Notes under the pieces: generated by a model
The model's input: the letters and a program-made list of their open reading frames with translations, nothing else
Database searches by the model: none
What the model was told of the DNA's origin: nothing
Shown here: positions 52,836 through 61,177 of the stretch, one piece after another
Layout: each line of letters begins with the position of its first letter
Position numbering within the stretch: the stretch's first letter is position 1
Translations under genes and position numbers: made by a program
NCBI RefSeq assembly: GCF_000507245.1
Contig: NC_023035.1
Span: 1,775,501-1,839,500, forward strand
Source of the DNA: Salinispira pacifica
GTDB lineage: Bacteria > Spirochaetota > Spirochaetia > DSM-27196 > Salinispiraceae
Direction: 5' to 3'
Length of the DNA: 64,000 nucleotides

Positions 52836-54284
52836 ATGGAAGGAATATTTGCCCTGGATTTCGGTACATCGTCTCTGAAAGCCGGGCTCATCGGCCCCGG
52901 AGGAAACTTGCTGTGGAGCAGCTCCCGGGTCTTTCCCCAGGTACCGGATTATTCAAACTGGCACAGCAACCAGTGGCTGTTTACCCTGGAGCAGGTTTTT
53001 TCCGAGTTCAACCGGGACAGGGAGCGCTTGAACCTTGACCATCCCGAAGGGGTGGTGGTCAGCGGAAACGGTCCGACCATGGTGCTGCTGGGGAAGAATT
53101 ATTCCAGACAGCGCAGGGGGAACTGGCCGGTTCTATTGTGGATGACATCTCCGGATGAGGCCAGGGAAGGGGAGCCAAGTTTTTACCTTCCCAAGCTCAA
53201 TCATGTTTCTTCATCCGATCCCGCACTTTTTCAGGAAACGACCAGAGTGATGTCCGGCCCGGAATACATTTCCTGGGTGATCAGCGGTTCTGAGCACACC
53301 ATCAGTCCCCACGGGGAATTTCAGCCGTATATCTGGACCGGAGAAGGTGTTCGAAATTACGGGTTTCCCCCGGAGCTGTTTCCTCCTTTTGTCCGGCCTG
53401 GAACCGTCACCGGCGAAGTGGACGGAGTGGGAAGCGCCATCACCGGTCTGAAGGAGGGTACGCCGGTTATTGCCGGGGGCTCCGACTTTTTCATGAGCCT
53501 GCTGGGAACAGGAGTGATCGAGGAAGGACTGACATGCGACAGAGCCGGAACATCAGAGGGAATCAACTACTGCAGCGCCAGCCCTGTGGATAATCCCCAT
53601 CTGCGCACCTTACCTCATATTATTGAAGGGAAATACAATGTTGCCGGCATACTTTCCAGTACCGGAAGAATGTTCGAATGGTTCAGAACTTTCTCTCACC
53701 AAAGGTCCACGTCCTATCAGGAAATGATGGAAGCCATTTCCCGGGTTTCCCTGGATGCCCCGGCGCCCTGGTTTTTTCCCTCGGTTCATCATGGAAGCAG
53801 CTGGGATTTCAAAGGGGGGATTTTTGCCGGTCTTCAGCCTGAGCACAGCAGTGCAGAATTAGGCAGGGCGGTGGTGCATGCCATCGGTTTCAGCATCCGT
53901 TCGGCACTTGAATATTTATCCGGGGAAAACTGTAAGGTGAATGAGATGCGCAGCTGCGGCGGTCAGGCAAAGAATCCCCTGTGGTGCCAGATGAAGGCTG
54001 ATATTACCGGGGTACGCATACTGGTACCCAGGATCAAGGATGCGGAATTGAGCGGATGCGCCGTTCTGGGCTATTCGGCTCTGGGCAGATTTTCGGGAAT
54101 AGCTGAGGCAGTGGAAGGTCTGGTTTCCATTGAGCATGTATATGAACCTGATACCGGGCGAAGCCGCCAATATCAAAAAAAATACATTGCTTGGAGAGAA
54201 TCCTATGAATATATTCAGGAAGCAGCGGTACATTTACCGTATCTGCAAGACGAGGCAGAACAGGAAGACTCCGGGGGGAGGTAA
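52836..54284 (+). CDS. FGGY-family carbohydrate kinase
   Basis: A 482-residue sugar kinase with the two-domain actin-like fold. Phosphate 1 is ALDFGTSSLKAGLI at 6-19, the catalytic Asp region is GGSDFFMSLLG near 220, adenosine contacts are in STGRMFEWF near 278 and RSCGGQAKNPLWCQMKADI near 370. The first-domain substrate motif WxDxR appears as WMTSPDEAR, so the sugar is likely unusual. It is divergent from the BMP importer (94-base gap), which probably brings in its substrate. GGAGG precedes the ATG region. Followed after 5 bases by a small gene. Confidence 0.9.
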   Translation: MEGIFALDFGTSSLKAGLIGPGGNLLWSSSRVFPQVPDYSNWHSNQWLFTLEQVFSEFNRDRERLNLDHPEGVVVSGNGPTMVLLGKNYSRQRRGNWPVLLWMTSPDEAREGEPSFYLPKLNHVSSSDPALFQETTRVMSGPEYISWVISGSEHTISPHGEFQPYIWTGEGVRNYGFPPELFPPFVRPGTVTGEVDGVGSAITGLKEGTPVIAGGSDFFMSLLGTGVIEEGLTCDRAGTSEGINYCSASPVDNPHLRTLPHIIEGKYNVAGILSSTGRMFEWFRTFSHQRSTSYQEMMEAISRVSLDAPAPWFFPSVHHGSSWDFKGGIFAGLQPEHSSAELGRAVVHAIGFSIRSALEYLSGENCKVNEMRSCGGQAKNPLWCQMKADITGVRILVPRIKDAELSGCAVLGYSALGRFSGIAEAVEGLVSIEHVYEPDTGRSRQYQKKYIAWRESYEYIQEAAVHLPYLQDEAEQEDSGGR

Positions 54285-54289
54285 CTGAC

Positions 54290-54667
54290 ATGTTTGGAAT
54301 AATGTTTTTCCCATTTGCAATTCTCATTCCGTTTCTGGTTATCTCTCTGACCTTCCGCCTTGTGCGGATGATCTCCCAGCGCCAGTTACATGAACACCGA
54401 AAAGATTCCCCCCTCACAGGCATACTCCCTTCAAGATCCAGGCTGAAATCCAATGCAAGCGATGAAGAGTTCGAGGTGTACGTATACCGTCTGGCTTCAA
54501 AATCCGGGGGAATTCTCAGTTCCGCCCGAATTGTAGTAGATTCAGGGCTCCCGATGAAGGAAGTGGATTCCAGGATGGCATCCATGGTGGATAACGTCCA
54601 TGTGTGCATGGATGTGAAGGACAGCGGTCTTATCGAATACCGATTCCCCGAATTAACCGAAGACTAA
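54290..54667 (+). CDS. Membrane-anchored small protein of the FGGY operon, unknown function
   Basis: A 125-residue protein with one N-terminal hydrophobic segment (residues 2-27) and a soluble part from about 50. The pattern FEVYVYRLASKSGGILSSARIVVDSGLPMKEVDSRMASMV looks like a winged-helix repeat that ends in a strand (here cited as the stretch 60-100). Such anchored wHTH-like modules are not assigned to any known process. It follows the FGGY kinase by 5 bases and is certainly in its operon. No family recognised with certainty. Confidence 0.7.
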   Translation: MFGIMFFPFAILIPFLVISLTFRLVRMISQRQLHEHRKDSPLTGILPSRSRLKSNASDEEFEVYVYRLASKSGGILSSARIVVDSGLPMKEVDSRMASMVDNVHVCMDVKDSGLIEYRFPELTED

Positions 54668-54718
54668 TGTCAATCATGCTATGGCAAATCACAACTTATC
54701 TGCATTACACTGATTAAT

Positions 54719-55402
54719 ATGGGAAGAAAGCCCCAGAGCGAAGCATCCAAACAGCGCAAAATCGAATCCATTCTCAAAACTGCCCAGGAAATGATTCTGG
54801 AGACCAGTTATGACGGGGTGAAAATATCAGAGTTGGCCCGGCGCAGCGGGATGGCCAAGGGCACCGTATTTCTGTATTTTCCCACAAAAGAAGAAATTTT
54901 TTTCAGCCTCTTTACCCATTCCATCAGATCCTGGTTTCACCGGTTCGGGGAAGCACTGGAGGCCCAGATTAACGCCGGGATAACGCTGGATGTGGAAATT
55001 TTTCTCCAGGAACTATTTGAATCACTGAATGATGTGCCCCATCTGCCCCGGATGATGGTGCTGCTTCACAGCAGAATTGCCCCGGGCCTGGAACAGCGTG
55101 AGGAATACAGCGATTTTCAGATACAGATTCTGGATGCCGGAGGCGAACTCCTTGAATCCTATTTTTCCTTTCTGGAAAAAGGTGTGGGAGCCGCCGTTTT
55201 CGGCCGAATTCTCGCGTCCCTTTCGGGACTGGAAACCTTCGGAGAGATATGGGCGGGGTTTGCCATTGAAGCATGCCAGAACATCCAGGACCCGCTTTTG
55301 CAGCATTCATCCCTCGGAGATGCCGAGCACGGGAAGCTGCATGCCCTGGATTTTTATATTCAAACAGTCAGGAGAATTCTCAAAGGTTACTCAATCCAGT
55401 GA
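54719..55402 (+). CDS. TetR-family transcriptional regulator
   Basis: A 227-residue regulator. Residues 10-60 form the helix-turn-helix (ISELARRSGMAKGTVFLYF), the rest an all-helical ligand domain. It is 51 bases after the FGGY unit and could control that operon or the divergent BMP importer. No start-site Shine-Dalgarno is clear; the ATG at 54719 lies close to a possible TGATTAAT promoter element. The ligand is unknown. Confidence 0.9.
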   Translation: MGRKPQSEASKQRKIESILKTAQEMILETSYDGVKISELARRSGMAKGTVFLYFPTKEEIFFSLFTHSIRSWFHRFGEALEAQINAGITLDVEIFLQELFESLNDVPHLPRMMVLLHSRIAPGLEQREEYSDFQIQILDAGGELLESYFSFLEKGVGAAVFGRILASLSGLETFGEIWAGFAIEACQNIQDPLLQHSSLGDAEHGKLHALDFYIQTVRRILKGYSIQ

Positions 55403-55460
55403 TCCCTCATGTCAGGGATCCTTCCTGCAGTTCACCTGCCGGCGGATTATATACTGCCGA

Positions 55461-55820
55461 TCAAATACCGAAGAGCCGGTCCACGGCAATCATTACCCGG
55501 TTGGGGTCGAAAGGCTTTACAATGAAGTCTCTTGCTCCTATTCCCAGGGCATTGAAAACCATCTTTTTCTGTCCCACTGCGCTGACGATGATAACCCTGG
55601 CTTTCTGATCGAACGACAGAAGCTGCTCCAGCACCTGTATGCCGTCAACTCTGGGCATGGTGATATCCAGGGTGACAAAATCGGGAGTGTGGTTTTTGTA
55701 CAATTCCACCGCCTGTTCGCCGTTTTCCGCTTCTCCTATTACATGATATTTGGGTTCGAGAATGTCCCTCAGCCGCATGCGCATGACAGCGGCATCGTCA
55801 ACTATTAGTGCCGTTTTCAT
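55461..55820 (-). CDS. cheY: CheY-like response regulator
   Basis: A 119-residue single-domain receiver. Acid pocket D8 and D9, phosphoacceptor D52 (VTLDITMP), S80 and K102 (IVKPF) are all present. It probably signals to the flagellar motor or to other proteins. It is third in an operon: CheA-like kinase, CheX, CheY (12-base gap after cheX), so it is the likely substrate of both. Confidence 0.94.
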   Translation of the reverse strand: MKTALIVDDAAVMRMRLRDILEPKYHVIGEAENGEQAVELYKNHTPDFVTLDITMPRVDGIQVLEQLLSFDQKARVIIVSAVGQKKMVFNALGIGARDFIVKPFDPNRVMIAVDRLFGI

Positions 55821-55832
55821 AGGTTCTCCATA

Positions 55833-56300
55833 TCAGCCTGCGTCGGCCAGGGCAATATTCACTTCCATTGTGCCGAATTGGGAAAGGAAATTCAGGCTCA
55901 CCGTGGGCAGATTCAAAAAATCAATTCTCAGAGCAGGCCCGGTGAAGACCGTGGGCGGGGTTATGCTAATCAGCTTATCTTCTCCCGCAAGATCAATGGA
56001 CGCCATACCGGTTATCATGTTCGCCAGTTCGCTCACGGCGCTGTGGGTCATTTTTCGAACCTCCGCCGGGAGTTTGCCCGGGAGCATGGCCTTGCTCACC
56101 GATTCGGCAAAACTCTGGTCCATGGAATACACCACCTGTCCCCGTACCGGCCCGGTCACTCCGATAATAATGGAGATGTGAAGGCTTGGCATGGGACTGG
56201 TTTTTTTGGTCAGGCTTTTTCGTGTCAGCTCAACTCCGATTTCCTTTCTGAATACTTTCACTGCAGAAGTGATGAAGGGGTTGGCGATTTGTGCCTTCAT
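55833..56300 (-). CDS. cheX: CheX-type CheY-phosphate phosphatase
   Basis: A 155-residue CheC/CheX-fold protein. The catalytic Glu and Asn are in SELANM (E91, N94), and the region GVTGPVRGQVVYSM near 47-60 is typical of CheX. In Borrelia and Thermotoga CheX removes phosphate from CheY, replacing CheZ. It overlaps the kinase gene by 4 bases (ATGA). Confidence 0.9.
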   Translation of the reverse strand: MKAQIANPFITSAVKVFRKEIGVELTRKSLTKKTSPMPSLHISIIIGVTGPVRGQVVYSMDQSFAESVSKAMLPGKLPAEVRKMTHSAVSELANMITGMASIDLAGEDKLISITPPTVFTGPALRIDFLNLPTVSLNFLSQFGTMEVNIALADAG

Positions 56301-57877
56301 ATTGATCCATCCTTTATGGGCAGTTCGACAGTGAACGTAGTGCCCTTATTTTCTTGTGTCTTCACTTTGATACTTCCACGGAGCTTTTTAACTTCCTGCT
56401 TCACTGCAGATAATCCCACTCCTTTTCCGGATATATTCATGGTATTGGCAGAAGTGCTGAAGCCGGAGCGGAAAAGGACTTTAATGAGCTCGGCCTTGTT
56501 CGGACTGTCCGCACTGCCGATAAGTCCCCGGTTATATGCTTTCCGTGCCACTTTTGAAAAATCTATGCCCCGCCCGTCATCCGAGAACTGCAGAACAATT
56601 GAAGAATTCTGCCGTCGGATTTTCAGCTGGATACTCCCCCGGGGATCCTTGCCCAGCTCCTCACGCTCAAGTACAGATTCGATCCCGTGGTCGATCATGT
56701 TCCGTATGAGGTGAATGCAGCTCGAGCTGAACTCCCTGTAGGTATCCGGAAGAACCAGGAAATCTCCACCCTCTATTTGAAGGGCCTCAATATTTTTTCC
56801 CAGTTTTGATGCAATATCCCGGCTTAAATGGGGATACTGTGAAAAGAGGCTTTTCATGGGAACCTTATAAAATGTCTGTAACGATGAGAGAAGCCGTGAA
56901 TCATCAGGATAATATTCTCGTATGTAATTCATCAGCTGCTGGAATTGCCTGCGCGGTACCTGTACCGAGTCAACACCCTGAAGCCAGTCCTCTCCCAGAG
57001 TGTTCACAATATTTCTCAGTTCCTGAAAATAGACACGCTTCAGAGCAAGCCCCGAACCGTGAAACTCTACGGCTTCCTCCAGATTGAGCATATCTCCGAT
57101 ATATGTCTCCAGTTCATCCACCAGCTGGTGGGTGTTCTCAAAGTGGAAAAACGACAGATTTCCCCGGAAGGTGTGCAGGCTGTTCTGAAGGGTGCGGATC
57201 CGGGAGACATCCTGATTCTCGGTGGCGATGATGGAATCCAGCAGGAAAAAAATATCTTCTGCATCTCTCAGCAGATCCCGGAAATAGCTCTGATGACTCA
57301 CCGCTGTAAAGATCATCTCCTTATTGCGTTCCTCCTTCTGGAGCTGGATGTTCAGTTCCTTGCTCTCGCTGACATCCGTAATCCCCACAAGCACCCTGTC
57401 AGGTTTAATGAATCGGTATACCACCCGGGCAAGCTTTTCCTGAATCACCATTTCATCTTCCAGTAGGTCGAACACCACATCCGGCTGTGCCTTGTGATTA
57501 AAGAGAAGGTTCATTCCCTGGGTGAAGTCCTCCCTCTCTGCATCTTTTTCAAACAGGAGCCGCCGTACATCAAGGCCGGCAATTTCCATTCGGAAGAAAT
57601 CCCGGCAGACACTGCTGTATTCAGGCAGCACCTTGAAACCAGAATCAAAGGTGAACACCGCCTGACCGCTTATGTCCAGCATGATGCGCACCGATTCAGT
57701 TCGCTGATGAATCCTGGTTTCAAGTTCCTCTCTCAGCATCATGTTTCGGTCCCTGGATGCACCTGTTACAATACCGGCAACAAGAAGAATGAGCGGAGCG
57801 GTTGAGATAATCAGAATCAGACCGGAGACGGATACATCTGTATAGCTTGTGAGCAGAAGGGCGGAAATGGGAATCAC
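56297..57877 (-). CDS. Membrane CheA-like histidine kinase with Hpt domain
   Basis: A protein of 526 residues from the GTG at 57877; the frame stays open further upstream (adding FKWRYGLISFLLGG, part of the first membrane segment), so the true start is probably an uncommon codon upstream. Two membrane segments (about 3-10 plus the upstream part, and 18-40), a PAS-like domain (about 65-180), then an Hpt-like domain with H235 in LHTFRGN, a dimer region, and a CheA-type ATPase with HLIRNMIDHGIES and DDGRGID. The CheW-like P5 domain is absent. It should phosphorylate the CheY coded two genes downstream. Confidence 0.85.
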   Translation of the reverse strand: MIPISALLLTSYTDVSVSGLILIISTAPLILLVAGIVTGASRDRNMMLREELETRIHQRTESVRIMLDISGQAVFTFDSGFKVLPEYSSVCRDFFRMEIAGLDVRRLLFEKDAEREDFTQGMNLLFNHKAQPDVVFDLLEDEMVIQEKLARVVYRFIKPDRVLVGITDVSESKELNIQLQKEERNKEMIFTAVSHQSYFRDLLRDAEDIFFLLDSIIATENQDVSRIRTLQNSLHTFRGNLSFFHFENTHQLVDELETYIGDMLNLEEAVEFHGSGLALKRVYFQELRNIVNTLGEDWLQGVDSVQVPRRQFQQLMNYIREYYPDDSRLLSSLQTFYKVPMKSLFSQYPHLSRDIASKLGKNIEALQIEGGDFLVLPDTYREFSSSCIHLIRNMIDHGIESVLEREELGKDPRGSIQLKIRRQNSSIVLQFSDDGRGIDFSKVARKAYNRGLIGSADSPNKAELIKVLFRSGFSTSANTMNISGKGVGLSAVKQEVKKLRGSIKVKTQENKGTTFTVELPIKDGSI

Positions 57878-58031
57878 ACCGCCCAGCAGGAAGGAGATCA
57901 GGCCGTATCGCCATTTGAATGTTGAAAACAGTGCAGTGTTACTGATAAATAAAATGTTATAGAGTTATTTTAAATTTGTCAAATCTAATGTGTATTGCCA
58001 TCATCATCCCGGCAGGGTATATTCCCGGAAT

Positions 58032-58883
58032 ATGCAAAAACAGATTCTTCTCATGCTCGCCGCAAGTTTGAGCTTCGCTGTCATGGGCGTATTTGTCCGT
58101 GAAGCCGAGACCACCCATGTAATCTGGAAAGTATTTTTCAGAAACCTGGTGGTAAGCATGCTCATACTCGCCTCCATGCATCCCTCACGGTGGAAACTTC
58201 TTCTGGGGCGTCCTCACAACCGTCCAAAACTGCTGATCCGCGGTATTTCCGGAACCCTGGGAGTGCTGGGGTTTTTTATCGGACTGACATATCTGCCTCT
58301 GGCGAATGCCTCGCTCCTCAACCGGCTGAATCCGTTTTTTGTTGCTTTATTCAGTTTTTTTCTTCTGTCACAAACCTTGAACCTCAAGCAGGTAATTTCC
58401 ATGATTCTTGCTTTCACCGGAGCGGTGTTTATTATTAATCCCGGAGGCAGCTATCAGCTGCTTCCCAGTCTCGCTGCCCTGGGTTCCGCCGCATTCGCCG
58501 CCCTGGCATACACCGTCATTCGGATGCTCGGGGATGGCGAAGACCCCAGAGCAATCATGATATATTTTGCAGGAATCAGCTGCATTTCCGCAGTCCCTTT
58601 TCTGGTGATTTTTCAGCCTGTTTTGGACCCCACAGAGCTCTGGGCTCTGCTGGGTATCGGGGTTTTCGCAGGACTGGGGCAGGCGCTTCTCACCATGGCA
58701 TACCGAGGGGGACATGCAGCCACCATTTCTGTTTTCGGCTATTCCACTGTGGTTTTTGCTGGTATTCTGGGATTCTTCATTTATGATGAGACAGGGAGTG
58801 CTGAATTTTTTATCGGAGCCTCTTTTGTGGCTGTCAGTCTGTTGATTCTCTATATCAGGAGGGGAAATCGTGAAACCAGTTGA
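58032..58883 (+). CDS. EamA/RhaT-family transporter
   Basis: A 283-residue protein with ten hydrophobic segments and two EamA domains (each of about 140 residues: SFAVMGVFVREAE in the first, AFAALAYTVIRM in the second). Relatives export amino acids or other metabolites. The ATG at 58032 is chosen over 57990. It overlaps the asparaginase-like gene by 14 bases, so they act together, possibly in asparagine or aspartate handling (inference). Confidence 0.88.
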   Translation: MQKQILLMLAASLSFAVMGVFVREAETTHVIWKVFFRNLVVSMLILASMHPSRWKLLLGRPHNRPKLLIRGISGTLGVLGFFIGLTYLPLANASLLNRLNPFFVALFSFFLLSQTLNLKQVISMILAFTGAVFIINPGGSYQLLPSLAALGSAAFAALAYTVIRMLGDGEDPRAIMIYFAGISCISAVPFLVIFQPVLDPTELWALLGIGVFAGLGQALLTMAYRGGHAATISVFGYSTVVFAGILGFFIYDETGSAEFFIGASFVAVSLLILYIRRGNRETS

Positions 58884-59388
58884 AATCAGAATTATTATAA
58901 CCGGAGGAACCTTCGACAAGGAATATGATCCTCTCAAGGGAGAACTGAGTTTCCGGGACTCCCACCTGCCGGGCATTCTGAAAACCGTGCGCTGCACGCT
59001 GGAGACATCACTGGAAATCAATGAGCTCACAGACAGCCTGGATATGACCGATGTTCACCGTGAGGGGATTGCGAAATCCTGTCTGGCGAGTCCTCAGAAA
59101 CGCATTGTGATCACCCACGGCACCGATACCATGACCCTGACTGCGGAATATCTTCAAAAACGCTTTCAGGAAGAAGGAGTGAGCCGCACGGTGGTCTTCA
59201 CCGGAGCCATGGTTCCTTACTCGGTAAACGGATCCGATGCCCTGTTCAACCTGGGGGCGGCGGTGAGTGCAGCCCAGCTGCTGGATGAAGGCATATACAT
59301 ATGTATGAACGGAAGAGTGTTTCAGGCGGGTAAGGTGATGAAAGACCGGGGGAAAGGGATTTTCACTGATGCAGAAACTGATGGGTGA
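58870..59388 (+). CDS. Short asparaginase-domain protein
   Basis: A 172-residue protein equal to the N-terminal domain of type I/II asparaginases. The first catalytic motif is ITGGTFDKEY near 10 and the second is THGTDTM near 82, followed by VFTGAMVPY. The C-terminal domain of classical asparaginases is absent, but single-domain relatives of about 165 residues exist, so this is probably complete. Activity on asparagine is unproven. Confidence 0.85.
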   Translation: MKPVEIRIIITGGTFDKEYDPLKGELSFRDSHLPGILKTVRCTLETSLEINELTDSLDMTDVHREGIAKSCLASPQKRIVITHGTDTMTLTAEYLQKRFQEEGVSRTVVFTGAMVPYSVNGSDALFNLGAAVSAAQLLDEGIYICMNGRVFQAGKVMKDRGKGIFTDAETDG

Positions 59389-59524
59389 AATTTGATGCCT
59401 GCAGTGTGATGCCTGCCCGGTCCGGCTTGGTCTCCGGCTTGGTTAATGAGGACGGGCGTGCGGGGATGCACCTTGAAAAAACGGGGCACAGTGCCCTTAT
59501 GCAGTGAAGCAATCCGGCCGGGTT

Positions 59525-60652
59525 TTAAACTTCCTGAACATCCCGGATAATGGTTGCGGAAACCAGCAATCCCGGCCGGAATACCGTGGTACGGTTTCGG
59601 CCGTTGGATTTACTTTCGTACAGTGCGGTATCAGCCTGACGAATCAACTCTTCTGCATTTACTGCATTGAGCACATGCACCGATGAGCACCCCAGACTTG
59701 CGGTTACCGAAAGCTTATGTCCGTCATAATTCACAATTTCATCTGAAATTGCAGTGCGAAGCCGTTCTGCAATCCTCCAGGTCTGCTGACGGTTGGTGTT
59801 GGGCAGGAGTACGGTAAACTCTTCTCCTCCGAAACGTGCCGCCACGTCGGTGCGCCTGAGGGTATGATTCAGCGCAGAGGCAATCCGCTGAATCACCATA
59901 TCACCCGCCAAATGTCCGTAGTTGTCATTGAAATTCTTAAAATGGTCGATGTCCAATACAATCAGCCCCAGTCCAAGTGAGTACTCCTCGGCACTTTCTA
60001 TCTCCTCATTCAGACGTTTCATGAAAAAGATATGGTTGTACAAATGGGTTTTTGAATCGGTTACTGCACTGAGATAGTGAATGTTATTCTGAATAGAAAT
60101 TGAGGTGAAATTCATCAGCCTGTCGATGTAATGAATTTCCTCATCGGTATAGTGGCTTTCAAGTATTTTCGAACTGATAAGAATGATTCCATACAAACCG
60201 TTCAGCCCCACGATGGGTACGATGATTTCGGGTTCAAAATTCTTGAGCTTATCGGTAATCTCAGGCCTCTGGAACTGGAATTCGAACAGTTCAAAATGAA
60301 TGGTGCGGGGATATTTTACAAAGAAATCTTCAAAAGGTTCCAGGGACGATAACTCAATGTTGAAATTGTGATTTCGGAGGTTTTTATAACCATAAAAGCG
60401 GGGCCTGGCATTTCTGTCCTGAAGAATGAAAATCAGTTTACCGGGGATAAAGTTGTCAGATATACAATCGATCACATAGTCAAGCAGACTTTCCAGATTT
60501 GTCTTGGAAAAAATATCCGTTGCCTGTTTCAACAACTGCTCCAGCTCGCTTATCCGCTTTTTATGATTGTCTATTTCGCGGAAAACCCCGATCTGCTGGA
60601 GGAGTGTATAGTTTTCGATTACCTTTGGGTTGTTGCCGAATTCTCTGTACAT
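59525..60652 (-). CDS. GAF-GGDEF diguanylate cyclase
   Basis: A 375-residue cytoplasmic protein. A short coiled coil (residues 25-55) leads to a GAF-like sensor domain (about 50-195) and a GGDEF domain with the active motif RFGGEEF near 289 and DIDHFKNFNDNYGH near 237. All active-site residues are present, so it should make c-di-GMP. No inhibitory RxxD site is seen just before GGEEF. It is read toward the left, next to slyD and the EAL protein. Confidence 0.92.
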   Translation of the reverse strand: MYREFGNNPKVIENYTLLQQIGVFREIDNHKKRISELEQLLKQATDIFSKTNLESLLDYVIDCISDNFIPGKLIFILQDRNARPRFYGYKNLRNHNFNIELSSLEPFEDFFVKYPRTIHFELFEFQFQRPEITDKLKNFEPEIIVPIVGLNGLYGIILISSKILESHYTDEEIHYIDRLMNFTSISIQNNIHYLSAVTDSKTHLYNHIFFMKRLNEEIESAEEYSLGLGLIVLDIDHFKNFNDNYGHLAGDMVIQRIASALNHTLRRTDVAARFGGEEFTVLLPNTNRQQTWRIAERLRTAISDEIVNYDGHKLSVTASLGCSSVHVLNAVNAEELIRQADTALYESKSNGRNRTTVFRPGLLVSATIIRDVQEV

Positions 60653-60685
60653 GAGCTATCGCCGGTGGATGATGCTATTCACTGA

Positions 60686-61177
60686 TTAATGGTCGTGATG
60701 ATGACCGTGCTCATCGTGAACATGACCGTGATCAAGTTCTTCTGCCGTGGCATCCCGAATAGCAAGCACCTCAGCCTGAAAGTGAATATTAACGCCCGCC
60801 AGAGGATGGTTCGCGTTAATCACCACCTTATCTTCCTGCACATCTTCGATAAGACAATAGCGGATTTCCCCTCGTACCTCCGCTTCAAATTCCAATCCTT
60901 TTTTCAAATCCGTATCGTCTATATTGATATCTTTTTTATTGATGGTGAATACCAGATCATCACTGTATGTACCGAATGCTTTATCCGCAGAGATATGCTC
61001 ATCCACGGTATCTCCAATGGACTTTCCCTCCAGGCTGGCCTCGATTCCCGGTGCAAGAAACTCCGTGCCGTGGATATAGGGGAGGTTTCCATTCTCATCC
61101 GAGCTGTCCAGTACGCTTCCCTGCTCATCGCTCATGGTGTATGAAATTGTGACAACCTTGTGCGTATCAACCTTCAT
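60686..61177 (-). CDS. slyD: FKBP-type peptidyl-prolyl isomerase SlyD
   Basis: A 163-residue chaperone-isomerase. The FKBP domain is split by the flap domain typical of SlyD (VDEHISADKAFGTYSDDLVF), and the last 13 residues are His-rich (HVHDEHGHHHDH), a nickel or zinc binding tail. AAGGAG lies 8 bases before the ATG at 61177. It overlaps the end of the REC-EAL gene by 11 bases and so is co-translated with it. Confidence 0.93.
   Translation of the reverse strand: MKVDTHKVVTISYTMSDEQGSVLDSSDENGNLPYIHGTEFLAPGIEASLEGKSIGDTVDEHISADKAFGTYSDDLVFTINKKDINIDDTDLKKGLEFEAEVRGEIRYCLIEDVQEDKVVINANHPLAGVNIHFQAEVLAIRDATAEELDHGHVHDEHGHHHDH

Noticed and set aside
58870-59388. Truncated asparaginase as a pseudogene
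   Set aside because: Single-domain relatives of this length are known, the frame is intact and it overlaps the transporter gene as in a real operon.
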